From CAADGY01 sp900696665 (GTDB lineage Bacteria; Acidobacteriota; Terriglobia; Bryobacterales; Bryobacteraceae): 24,509 nucleotides of DNA. The notes beneath the pieces were generated by a model. It had not been told where the DNA came from. It made no database searches and was given only the letters and a program-made list of their open reading frames with translations. Below, in pieces: positions 14,373-22,111 of the stretch (position 1 is the first letter of the stretch; the number at the start of each line of letters is the position of its first letter). The stretch covers positions 1 through 24,509 of the forward strand of contig JAPSFM010000080.1 in the NCBI GenBank assembly GCA_035063885.1. Direction: 5' to 3'. A program made the translations under genes and the position numbers.

Positions 14373-17300
14373 CAAGCCGTCAACGTCCACCAGGTTCAGC
14401 GGTTGGCTTGTATAGGCGTAGAGGTTGAGGCCTCCCGCCAGATCGATAGGATCCGGATGGAGGTATCTTCCGAGTTCGGGGCTGTAATATCTGTGCCGGT
14501 TGTAGTGAAGCCCGGTCTCCCGGTCGTAATAGTGGCCGGGGAAACGAAGCGCAAGCTCAATTGTGCTGTCCGGATCTACGTGGCACTGCCCGTAGGCGCG
14601 GATTTCCGCTTGCCAGGCGGTTCGTCCGGAATCATCTTCCACGCGCTCCGGCGCACCGATCTGGTTGGTGAACAGGAAATACCGGGCTGGCGCCTCCGGG
14701 TTTGCGTCCAGTCCGTCGTATTCCAGAAAGAATTGTGGAACCAGCGCCTCCGGGTGCGCATAGACGTAGATGCGGAGCAAGCCCGTGCTGGAAACTTCCG
14801 CCGCCAGGCGTTCCCCGTCCCAGTAGAACTCGACGGTTTCCGCTGAAGAGCTCTTCCGGATTCTCCTTCCGAATGGGTCGTACTCGGCGGTCCATTCACC
14901 GGACCGGCCGTGGATCTTCAACAGCCTTCCGGCGGCATCGTACTCGTAGGTTGTGGTGCCCGCCGCGCCTGTGCGGCGCATCAGGTTGCCGCGCGTGTCA
15001 TATTCAAAACGGTCGCCGCCAGCGGCCAGCAACCGGTTGCCGCGGCCGGTCTCCGTGTTGGCGAGCGTTGCCTGTTCGAGCAGGTTCGCCGCGGCGTCGT
15101 AGCGGAACTGCTCGCTGCTGCCATCGGGATATACGGCGTCCACCAGGCGGTGTGAGGCATCGTAGCCGTATTGCGATGTCCGTCCCCGGCTATCACGCGT
15201 GGACAACAGCTCGCCTTCCGGCGAATAGCGATACTGGCACGCCCGGCGAAGGCTCTTGGAGTTAACAGCCGACCCCAGGAACTTTCCGCTCCAGTCAAAT
15301 TGTGCGGTATGCAAAGTGCCGTTCGAAAACCTCTTCTGGACTATGCCGCCGGGAAAGAGACGGATCTGCTGCGTCTGGCCTCCCGGGTCGACGATAGTCA
15401 ATACGCCGTTACCGCGGCGGTAGGAAATTTTGAACCGGCCGAACACGGTGGTTTCGGCCAGATCGAGGCCCGCGTATCGATGGCTGACTCCCATGCCGTC
15501 GCGCAAGTCGAGCGTACGGTTTCCCACCTCGTCGAAGGCGCGAGCAAAGGTGGAAGACCCGCTGGACGCCTTGATCCACCGGCCCTCTTCGTCATACTCC
15601 AAATCGGCCGCCGGACCGGGGTTTTGCTCAACGCGCGCAGGAAGGTTAGCCTCGCCCCGTACGATGCGGACGCGTATGGCATCGTTGCCGTCTTTCCGCT
15701 CGATGAGGTTGCCTGCCCGGTCGTAGGTGTAGCGTTCGGCCACCTCGCCGTCCCGAATCAATTCAATCGGGTTCTGTTTCCAGTCAAAGCGGAAGGACGT
15801 TCCGGCGCCGCCGGCGTCTGCACATCTTGAGATCCGCTCGGCGTAGGTGTACTCGTAAGCGGTAGCCCCACCGGAAGGGTCTACTTCGCGCTCCAGCAGA
15901 TTCCAGGAAGTGTACTCATACAGCCATTGCGAACCGTTGCGGTCGCGGTAGCGCCTAACGTTTCCGGCGCTGTCGTAGCGCCAGTGCTCGGAATGGCCCG
16001 CCGGATCCGTGTACCGGAAGACCTTGCCGGCGAAGTCGCGGTCCAACGTGCCCGGACCGAATTCGGTTTCCTCGGCCTTTCTCCACGCAGGCGGATCGGT
16101 CGAGGTGGAATCGACCGCCACAAAGAAGGGCCGCCACTCCGAAACGAGAGTTTCCACCAGGGCGCTCGTTGGCGGCGCGAGGAACTCCGGATCGATCCAA
16201 TCGCCATACTCGAGCGCCAGCGGCGTCCGGTCTGCTGCCTTTCGCTCCCAGAACAAAGGGGGATGGCCTAGCGCCTGTGTTGCCAGCCGGGACAGCGGCG
16301 GCTCGGAAACCAGCAATTCCGGAAGTTCAACAGGTTGATGCTCCGGTGCTTCGGCCAGCGTGGCTCTCTGGAGCGGGTCAACGGTTGCCAACGGCAGTCC
16401 TTCGGGGCTGTAGAGAACGTGGCTGGTATTGCCATTCGGGTCGGTCACCGACACAAGCCGGCCGTCCTCGTCCGATTTAAGGATCTGCGTTCCCCCGTAC
16501 GGGTCGACGATGTTCGTCAGCGCGCCAGCATCGTCGTAGAAGTACTTCCAGACCCCGCCGTCAGGCCGTGTGACGACAGTTGTGCGTTCCGCCGGAAGGT
16601 AGCGCAATTGGACGTCGTGAAGCCCGTCTTCACCGCGCGAACGTACACAGCGGCCGTTATCATCGTATTCATACTCGAAGGAGTAGCCGCGGCGGTCCGT
16701 CTTCCGGATCATGCGATTCGCCCGGTCATAGGCGAAATGGAAAGAATTGCCGTAGGCATCTGTTCCGCGGATCAGATTGCCCGGGGCGTCATACTCGAAC
16801 TCCATCAGCCGCCGTGGAGCACCGTCCTTCAGAACACTCAGCAGCGTGATCCGCCCGGCGGCGTCGGTTCGCACCTGGAGCAGTTGATTCGTGCTGCCGG
16901 TAATTTGCGACAGGGCTCCGGCATCCGTGTACTGGAAGACCATCGTGTGCCTGCCGCGAATCAGACGATGGAGCGGAGCCGGCGCTTCGGGGTTGTGAAA
17001 CACAAACTCCATCACTGGCCGGGCGTCGCTATGAATCTCAAACTGAAGAGGAGTTACACGCCGCAGGAGAAGTCCACTTACCGCGGCTACGCCTCCGTCT
17101 TCCGGAATGTATGGAAAAAAGGTCAGCCCGGCGGGGCCGCGGAAACAATATCCATCAAGATCAGCAGTGAAAGAGCAGTCGTACTCATGAGTGTGTCCCC
17201 ACCCGAGCGGTAGAGACTCGGTGTTTCGTGCGCTGCTGTAGTAGCGGCGCCACTGAAACGGGATGGGACCGGGTAGCTCCAACTCGAGAGTCTCGTCGGT

Positions 17301-17438
17301 ATTGACGCCGGTGACCACATCGACGGGATCGCCCGCACAGTAGTATTTCGCGCGAAGACGGGCCATGGCGCTTGTTGCCGCACCTTGTACAAAACCACCC
17401 GATTTTGTCTTTTCTACCTGCAACACGGCGCTCCACAC
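13884..17438 (-). CDS. RHS-repeat effector with C-terminal deaminase-like toxin tip
   Basis: A 1184-residue RHS/YD-repeat protein. Residues about 36-1022 are an RHS shell: the opening Gly-Asp-Pro-Val-Asp-Val-Val-Thr-Gly, many Tyr-Asp-x2-Gly-Asn/Arg-Leu repeats, and the conserved core with Tyr-Tyr-Asp-Arg-Glu-Thr-Gly-Leu and Asp-Pro-Ile-Asp-Leu-Ala-Gly-Gly. The core ends Val-Asp-Val-Asp-Gly-Leu instead of the usual Asp-Pro-x-Gly-Leu. Residues 1023-1184 are the variable tip. A segment of about 100 residues (roughly 360-455) lacks YD repeats. The GTG start overlaps the end of the PAAR-like gene by 25 bases in another frame; ATG 17366 is an alternative, and a TAA stop in frame shortly upstream rules out extension. 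The RHS cage is expected to encapsulate the toxin and ride on the VgrG/PAAR spike. Confidence 0.92.
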   Translation of the reverse strand: MWSAVLQVEKTKSGGFVQGAATSAMARLRAKYYCAGDPVDVVTGVNTDETLELELPGPIPFQWRRYYSSARNTESLPLGWGHTHEYDCSFTADLDGYCFRGPAGLTFFPYIPEDGGVAAVSGLLLRRVTPLQFEIHSDARPVMEFVFHNPEAPAPLHRLIRGRHTMVFQYTDAGALSQITGSTNQLLQVRTDAAGRITLLSVLKDGAPRRLMEFEYDAPGNLIRGTDAYGNSFHFAYDRANRMIRKTDRRGYSFEYEYDDNGRCVRSRGEDGLHDVQLRYLPAERTTVVTRPDGGVWKYFYDDAGALTNIVDPYGGTQILKSDEDGRLVSVTDPNGNTSHVLYSPEGLPLATVDPLQRATLAEAPEHQPVELPELLVSEPPLSRLATQALGHPPLFWERKAADRTPLALEYGDWIDPEFLAPPTSALVETLVSEWRPFFVAVDSTSTDPPAWRKAEETEFGPGTLDRDFAGKVFRYTDPAGHSEHWRYDSAGNVRRYRDRNGSQWLYEYTSWNLLEREVDPSGGATAYEYTYAERISRCADAGGAGTSFRFDWKQNPIELIRDGEVAERYTYDRAGNLIERKDGNDAIRVRIVRGEANLPARVEQNPGPAADLEYDEEGRWIKASSGSSTFARAFDEVGNRTLDLRDGMGVSHRYAGLDLAETTVFGRFKISYRRGNGVLTIVDPGGQTQQIRLFPGGIVQKRFSNGTLHTAQFDWSGKFLGSAVNSKSLRRACQYRYSPEGELLSTRDSRGRTSQYGYDASHRLVDAVYPDGSSEQFRYDAAANLLEQATLANTETGRGNRLLAAGGDRFEYDTRGNLMRRTGAAGTTTYEYDAAGRLLKIHGRSGEWTAEYDPFGRRIRKSSSAETVEFYWDGERLAAEVSSTGLLRIYVYAHPEALVPQFFLEYDGLDANPEAPARYFLFTNQIGAPERVEDDSGRTAWQAEIRAYGQCHVDPDSTIELALRFPGHYYDRETGLHYNRHRYYSPELGRYLHPDPIDLAGGLNLYAYTSQPLNLVDVDGLRCPHMSPRRLRRLRHRQRNLARNIRKRMMRIPFEKDGRTYVVATVRHRQTGEVRTVVTSNVGPKDPNRRTPHPYARDAGVTDEMYVRPQTRRRGEAEHAEDRLTTWAQENDYEVLSLTPTRPCCGGCTGIVHDRLNDPGLDRVDRLPDMPKSRTQPSRGDPG

Positions 17439-18358
17439 GTCCCCAGCGCGTCCGGCTTGCGCGAGCGCCGTGCCCTCAAACCCTTGACAATTTTAAGAAG
17501 TCCTCTGGCTATTGCCAGCCAGCTTGGCATAGGAAAGCCGCCGATCAAGACATTGGGTGACGTATTCAATGTGATGGCGCCCAACGTGCCCGGAGGTACG
17601 CACGGATCCTTGCCCATGGCCGCGCCCATCGCCATGGCAACGGCATCGGAAGCCATTTGCGCCGCCATCATCGCGGCGCTCATCCCCAGGGCAGCAGACA
17701 TGGCCGCGTCATCGGCCTCGACGGCTTCGATCGTGTCGCCCGCAATCGCGGCCGCCTGTGCCGCCATCCCTGCGATCTGCGCGCCCATCAGAGCCTTCTG
17801 GGCGAAAGCGCTCGCCATCATCGCCGCCTTCATGGAGGTCTTCATGGCGGCGGCGGTTCCGCGCGAGGCGGCGCCTGCCGGGGGAATCGGCTTGCAGTGA
17901 TAAGTTACGTCGAGAGCGCGGGCCGCACGCGCCCCCCCGATAAACACTTTTGAAGAACCCGTGAAGATCTCGTAGATGGGCGGCAACCCGCAGCAGGTGG
18001 GCGTGATGCCAAGATCGCCGCATCGCGCGGCCGGCATTCCGTTGATGAGAACTTGCACCGATGTGCCGAACATCACCGGACCGATAGGCGGCAGCGGCAC
18101 CAGAGGCGCCGGGGGAACCAGGCTTGGCGGATGCAGGTGGCCGTGCGGCATACCCATGGCGATCGAGCCCAGCGTGGCCGCAGGGAAACAGGGCAGCGCC
18201 TGTGCGATGACGTTGGTTGCTTTCGCGAACCCTTCGTTCGCCAGATTCACCACTTGCATGGGAGCGCCCACCACTGCTCCTATACCGCTGGCTACATCAT
18301 GCATCACGTTGGTAGGGCGCGCCGGAGGCGACGGCGGAGGCACGGTGGGCAGCCTCAT
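17414..18358 (-). CDS. PAAR-like spike protein with a Met/Ala-rich insert
   Basis: A 314-residue PAAR-like protein expected to cap the VgrG spike and carry the RHS effector. Two PAAR-type halves are seen. Residues 57-145 include Pro-Cys-Phe-Pro-Ala-Ala-Thr-Leu-Gly, Val-Leu-Ile-Asn-Gly-Met-Pro-Ala-Ala-Arg and Val-Phe-Ile-Gly-Gly. Residues 252-280 include Pro-Cys-Val-Pro-Pro-Gly-Thr-Leu-Gly and Asn-Val-Leu-Ile-Gly-Gly. Between them, residues 160-250 are helical and extremely rich in Ala and Met (14 Met in about 83 residues). N-terminal residues 19-55 form a further amphipathic stretch. The start overlaps the TPR stop as ATGA, with GGAGAGG 8 bases or so before the ATG. In many T6SS systems PAAR and RHS are one polypeptide; here they are two overlapping genes. 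Confidence 0.85.
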   Translation of the reverse strand: MRLPTVPPPSPPARPTNVMHDVASGIGAVVGAPMQVVNLANEGFAKATNVIAQALPCFPAATLGSIAMGMPHGHLHPPSLVPPAPLVPLPPIGPVMFGTSVQVLINGMPAARCGDLGITPTCCGLPPIYEIFTGSSKVFIGGARAARALDVTYHCKPIPPAGAASRGTAAAMKTSMKAAMMASAFAQKALMGAQIAGMAAQAAAIAGDTIEAVEADDAAMSAALGMSAAMMAAQMASDAVAMAMGAAMGKDPCVPPGTLGAITLNTSPNVLIGGFPMPSWLAIARGLLKIVKGLRARRSRKPDALGTCGAPCCR

Positions 18359-19599
18359 GCAGGCACCTCTCCGCGCCTGGACGCATCGATCTCCGCCCGC
18401 ACCGCCCGCGCGCGATCCTGCTCGCCAAGGGCTTCATACCCGCGTTCCTGGTGTTCAAGAATCTTCTTGAGCAGCGGCGGCAAACCAATGCTGCGGCACA
18501 GAGTGACCGCTCCTTCCCAACTTGCCACCGCCTCACGCACACGGCCCTGCTTCTCCTGGCTTAACCCTTTCCACTCGATGGCCTGCACCTTGGTTTCCGG
18601 ATCCAGATTGTGCGCAGCCAGCCGGTCGAGACCGTCGAAATACTGTTCAGCATCGGAGAACTGCTGCCTCTTGTAAGACACTTCACCCAGGTTCTTGACC
18701 ACGGTCGCCAGCAACACCGGGTCCTTCGATTCGACAACCGGTGGAACCGCGCACTCGTACCAATGCTGCGCGCGGTCCAACTCGCCTTTTCGCTGGAATA
18801 GGTCGCCAAACGCGTTCAGGATGAACGCCTGCATCGGCTGGTTGCTGGTGCTTTGATAGTGGCCGAGCAGCACCTTGTACTTGGCGATGGCGTCATCCGT
18901 CCGGCCATGCGCGGAATCAAGGGAAGCGAGCATCAGCAGCGATTGCATGCGATCTTCGAGCGGCAACTCGTCATCTTCCACGTCGTCGCGCATGCTCTTC
19001 TCCATCGCCGCCGGTCCGAGGTCAACGGGCAGAACGCGCGTGCGCGGCGCCCGCGTGAGCCCCGGCGCGAAGTCGGTTGAGTCCGGCTGATCGCGAAACA
19101 CCAGGCGCACTCCGCGCATCCAAGGTTGGATCATTCCACGGGGAACAAAACAGGTGACCAGCCGGAGATATTCGCGGCGATCAGCGATTTTCTGCGGGCA
19201 CGCTACCCATACCAGCCTGTGCCCTCCTTCTTCCGGAACCAGGCTGCGCGCAAAGCAGATGGCTTTCCATAGGCGATCCAGAGGCGGCAGAGCGGTATTG
19301 AAGATCTCATCCGGCACGGGGCGAAGCGGAAGCTTTCCTTCTTCCTTCAAAGCCTCACAAGCCATGCGGTGTTCTTCCCTCAACCGTTCGGCAATGACCG
19401 ATACGTACGCACCGGCCTGAACGAAATCGTCCGCGAAAAGCAGGAAAATATCCGTACCCTGTTTCTGCTCGATATCGCGCAGCAGCTTGAGCAGGATGGG
19501 AGCATCGTTATCGTTTGCGGAAGCGATCATCACCAGGTCGTCGCGCTGATTGACAAACTCTTCCAGCTCACTTTCGAGCGCTTTGAAAAGCCTGCGCAT
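18355..19599 (-). CDS. TPR protein of the T6SS cassette, candidate effector adaptor
   Basis: A 414-residue cytoplasmic protein with no signal peptide. The C-terminal half (about 225-400) contains tetratricopeptide repeats, with Trp-Tyr-Glu, Ala-Glu-Gln-Tyr-Phe and Leu-Gly-Glu-type helix pairs. The N-terminal 200 residues are a separate alpha/beta domain of no family I recognise. It begins Arg-Arg-Leu-Phe-Lys-Ala-Leu-Glu, contains Asp-Ile-Phe-Leu-Leu-Phe-Ala-Asp-Asp and Arg-Leu-Val-Trp-Val-Ala-Cys-Pro-type strands, and has no P-loop. The gene starts 5 bases after the vgrG stop without a Shine-Dalgarno and ends in an ATGA overlap with the PAAR-like gene, so all three are translationally linked. 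Between vgrG and PAAR/RHS is where Tap/DUF4123, DUF2169 or Eag chaperones are usually found. An adaptor role is inferred from position. Confidence 0.75.
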   Translation of the reverse strand: MRRLFKALESELEEFVNQRDDLVMIASANDNDAPILLKLLRDIEQKQGTDIFLLFADDFVQAGAYVSVIAERLREEHRMACEALKEEGKLPLRPVPDEIFNTALPPLDRLWKAICFARSLVPEEGGHRLVWVACPQKIADRREYLRLVTCFVPRGMIQPWMRGVRLVFRDQPDSTDFAPGLTRAPRTRVLPVDLGPAAMEKSMRDDVEDDELPLEDRMQSLLMLASLDSAHGRTDDAIAKYKVLLGHYQSTSNQPMQAFILNAFGDLFQRKGELDRAQHWYECAVPPVVESKDPVLLATVVKNLGEVSYKRQQFSDAEQYFDGLDRLAAHNLDPETKVQAIEWKGLSQEKQGRVREAVASWEGAVTLCRSIGLPPLLKKILEHQERGYEALGEQDRARAVRAEIDASRRGEVPA

Positions 19600-19604
19600 G
19601 ACGC

Positions 19605-21632
19605 TCAGTTGATTTTCACCAACGCTCCGCTGATCTCATGCACACCGATGGCGGCCGCTTTAATGCCCGCGCCGGCTGACGCCACTTCCTGGTTGTTCAA
19701 AGTGACTGTCTGCGTTCCAACTCCCAGCTTCACTTCCTGCGTGCCGATGATCTCGATGTTCTTACCGTCGATGCGGATGGAGCCATCGCTCTTCATGACC
19801 ATGCGGCTCGATCCGGTGTGGAGTTCGATGCTTGTCTTTGCGTCCACCAGGATGGTGGCGTCCGTGGACCAGATCTCCACCGCCTTCTTGACCGTAGTGG
19901 TTTGTGTGGCGTCAAAGTTTTCCGTCACTGCACCTTTGACATGGTAGGTAGCCGTGCCTTTCTCCACATCGTGCACCAGGTTGCCTTCCGTGATTTTGAT
20001 GGTGGTGTCCTTCTTAATGGTCTCCGTGTGCGTGCCGTCCACCACAATAGTCCGGTTGTTGTGCACCGTTTGGGTGTCGTCGTGCTCGACGGTGGTTCCC
20101 ATGTCGTACTGCGCGTGGATGGTGATCTTCTCCTTCCCCTTCGTGTCGTCCATGGACATTTCGTTGTAACCACCGCCGCCCTTGGTGCTGTTGGTCTTGA
20201 CGCCGCTGACCACCGCGCCCGAGGGAAGTCCGTAAGGAGGCATCTGTTCGGCGTTGTAAACGCGTCCGGTGATAAGAGGCTGGTCGGGGTCGCCTTCGAG
20301 AAAATCGACCACCACCTCCTGGCCAATTCGCGGTATCGAAATAGCGCCCCAGCCTTTACCCGCCCATGGGTGCGATACGCGTACCCAGCAGGAGCTGTTC
20401 TCGTCCCGCTTGCCGTAGCGGTCCCAATGAAACTGCACTTTGACGCGGCCGTATTTGTCGGTGAAGATCTCTTCGCCCGCGGGTCCCACAACAATAGCGG
20501 TCTGCGGCCCCTGAACCATGGGCTTCGGCGTTATGCGTGCCGGCCGTAATGGTGTGTTTGCCGGCATGGCGGTGAAGTTGTTCGAATAGCGGGCTCCCTC
20601 GCCATCCGATTCGCTCAACAGCGAACCCGTATTGGCGCTGTGAGTGACTGAGGTAAGAACGTAGCTTCCGTTCTGATCGCTTCTCGGATGTCCGGTGAGA
20701 TTGAAGCGGAAACCCGAACAGAATCCACGGCAACTGCTTTCACCGGTGATCGTCGTATGGCACGCTTCCTCTTCTTCCATGCGCAACTTCACCGTCTCGT
20801 CTCCCTCGCGGCGATTGGCGAACTCACCCGGATAATCGTAGATCTCAAAGCGGCTGTTGCCACCCTGGTCGATTCTACTGGCTAGCGTGGAGAGAAGACT
20901 GTCGCGCGGCGTCTCGAAGTTGAAGTCGGACAGGGCGTATTTGCCGGGGCGTATCTCCTGTTCCATGCGCCAGGACGAGACCGTATCGTCTCCCGGAGCA
21001 TAGCCGCCGCCCCCCACCAGGTGGTATCGCGCCTCGGGTTGATCCGGACAAGGCTTGTGGGCCGAGGGGGAGTCCGCCAAAATCAAGGTGTGACGTCCCT
21101 GCTCGTGCCGGAAGAAAAAGAAAATGCCTTCCTGCTCCAACAACCGGGAGATGAAATTAAACGCGGTCTCCCGGTATTGTACACAATACTCCCAGGGAGT
21201 ATAGCTCCGGTTCAGTTGCAACTCGAAATTCTGAAATCCGAAGGTGCGAAAGACCTCCTGAACGATGTCGGGTACGGATTTTCTCTGAAAGATTTTGCAG
21301 TCGCTCGTGCGGGTCAGGAACCACAGCCACGGTTCTACAGCAGCCTGATACCGGGCAAGGCGTCCCTCCGAAGGAAGTTGAGTGAACCTGCTGACGTGCC
21401 CGTTGAAATAGCGCCAGCTAGATTCGTCCTCCAGACGGACGGCAATGGTGACATTGCGCCCGATGATGGCGTCATAGTCGATTTCTGCGTCATCGGACAC
21501 CAGATCGAGTTGGAAATGGAATAGCTGCGACACCGCCTCGGTACCGGTAAACGCCCGCAGGATCAGAACGTCCTGACCAAGAGGCGTCTCGATCGATATG
21601 GTCCGGTTTGCCTGCGTAATGGACGCGGCCAT
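19605..21632 (-). CDS. vgrG: Type VI secretion system tip protein VgrG (TssI)
   Basis: A 675-residue spike protein. Residues 1 to about 370 are the gp27-like part, opening with Gly-Gln-Asp-Val-Leu-Ile-Leu and Ser-Gln-Leu-Phe-His-Phe. Residues 390-460 are the gp5-like OB domain, with the hallmark Asp-Lys-Tyr-Gly-Arg-Val-Lys-Val-Gln-Phe-His-Trp-Asp and His-Pro-Trp-Ala-Gly-Lys-Gly-Trp-Gly. A Thr/Val-rich repeated stretch (485-600) forms the trimeric beta-helix, followed by a DUF2345-like end with Met-Val-Met-Lys-Ser-Asp-Gly. No extra effector domain is attached. The start is ATG 21632, with GAGGGGA (complement of 21639-21645) 6 bases upstream; the upstream GTG-type start is not needed. It heads the six-gene cassette. 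No tss structural genes are in the window. Confidence 0.95.
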   Translation of the reverse strand: MAASITQANRTISIETPLGQDVLILRAFTGTEAVSQLFHFQLDLVSDDAEIDYDAIIGRNVTIAVRLEDESSWRYFNGHVSRFTQLPSEGRLARYQAAVEPWLWFLTRTSDCKIFQRKSVPDIVQEVFRTFGFQNFELQLNRSYTPWEYCVQYRETAFNFISRLLEQEGIFFFFRHEQGRHTLILADSPSAHKPCPDQPEARYHLVGGGGYAPGDDTVSSWRMEQEIRPGKYALSDFNFETPRDSLLSTLASRIDQGGNSRFEIYDYPGEFANRREGDETVKLRMEEEEACHTTITGESSCRGFCSGFRFNLTGHPRSDQNGSYVLTSVTHSANTGSLLSESDGEGARYSNNFTAMPANTPLRPARITPKPMVQGPQTAIVVGPAGEEIFTDKYGRVKVQFHWDRYGKRDENSSCWVRVSHPWAGKGWGAISIPRIGQEVVVDFLEGDPDQPLITGRVYNAEQMPPYGLPSGAVVSGVKTNSTKGGGGYNEMSMDDTKGKEKITIHAQYDMGTTVEHDDTQTVHNNRTIVVDGTHTETIKKDTTIKITEGNLVHDVEKGTATYHVKGAVTENFDATQTTTVKKAVEIWSTDATILVDAKTSIELHTGSSRMVMKSDGSIRIDGKNIEIIGTQEVKLGVGTQTVTLNNQEVASAGAGIKAAAIGVHEISGALVKIN

Positions 21633-21704
21633 AAACACTCCCCTCACTCGTAGTACGCGTAATTAGCGAATGAAATACGTCACGGTGGCTGAGTCCCGGC
21701 GCTA

Positions 21705-22043
21705 TCAGCGCTGAAACCAATGCCCGTCGGCGGCGTTCTCCATGAACTCGAAAACTGCTCCGTCTTTGAGAACAAACACCACTCGTAGCGCGCCGGCGGG
21801 ATTGAACGGACCCAGCAGGACTTCGGCCCCTTCTATCTCCCGCTCCAGATTTTCAACCCGGAAGGCCATATGTGGAAGATCGCGGACAGGACCGCTGACG
21901 GGACTGTCCGGTTCATACCGCAGGTACTCGATCCGGTTCGGGTGGCGGAGCGGGTCGGTCACCCATACCTTGCTGGCTTCAACGTACATCTCTTCGGACT
22001 GCTTTTCGATAGTCGGGATTCCCACGTGATCGAACACTCGCAT
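21705..22043 (-). CDS. VOC (glyoxalase/bleomycin-resistance fold) family protein
   Basis: A 112-residue vicinal-oxygen-chelate protein. The four metal-ligand positions are present in order: His6 (Phe-Asp-His-Val-Gly-Ile-Pro), Glu39 (Arg-Ile-Glu-Tyr), His58 (Pro-His-Met-Ala-Phe) and Glu99 (Phe-Glu-Phe-Met-Glu). It is short for a two-repeat VOC protein, but both beta-alpha-beta3 halves fit. I chose ATG 22043 because the upstream 21 residues are unlike the family and a TAGAGT box lies 7 bases before this ATG. It is divergent from the PIG-L gene, with 68 bases between starts. Substrate unknown; members include epimerases, lyases and dioxygenases. Confidence 0.85.
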   Translation of the reverse strand: MRVFDHVGIPTIEKQSEEMYVEASKVWVTDPLRHPNRIEYLRYEPDSPVSGPVRDLPHMAFRVENLEREIEGAEVLLGPFNPAGALRVVFVLKDGAVFEFMENAADGHWFQR

Positions 22044-22050
22044 ATGTACT

Positions 22051-22056
22051 ACTCTA
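22051..22056 (-). promoter_or_regulatory. -10-like TAGAGT of the VOC gene, possible leaderless start
   Basis: On the minus strand TAGAGT ends 7 bases before the ATG at 22043. There is no Shine-Dalgarno between and no clear -35. Confidence 0.35.
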
Positions 22057-22073
22057 GTCCGGCGAATCGCGTG

Positions 22074-22103
22074 TTGCATCCACCCATCGTTCCCACTTAT
22101 GAT
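22074..22103 (+). promoter_or_regulatory. Promoter of the PIG-L gene, leaderless start candidate
   Basis: TTGCAT (22074-22079) is followed after 18 bases by TATGAT (22098-22103), which ends 8 bases before the ATG at 22112. No Shine-Dalgarno is present. Confidence 0.5.
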
Positions 22104-22111
22104 CAACTCCC

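Noticed and set aside
16335..17213. Plus-strand open frame of 292 codons opposite the RHS gene
   Set aside because: Shadow created by the repeated YD codons and high GC; no start signal or motif.
14400..17300. Possible DNA repeat array in the RHS gene
   Set aside because: The repetition is at protein level (YD motifs); the DNA copies are too diverged to count as a repeat or CRISPR array.
21699..21711. GCGCT-ATC-AGCGC hairpin at the end of the VOC gene
   Set aside because: Five-base stem with a 3-base loop and no T tract; likely chance in GC-rich sequence.
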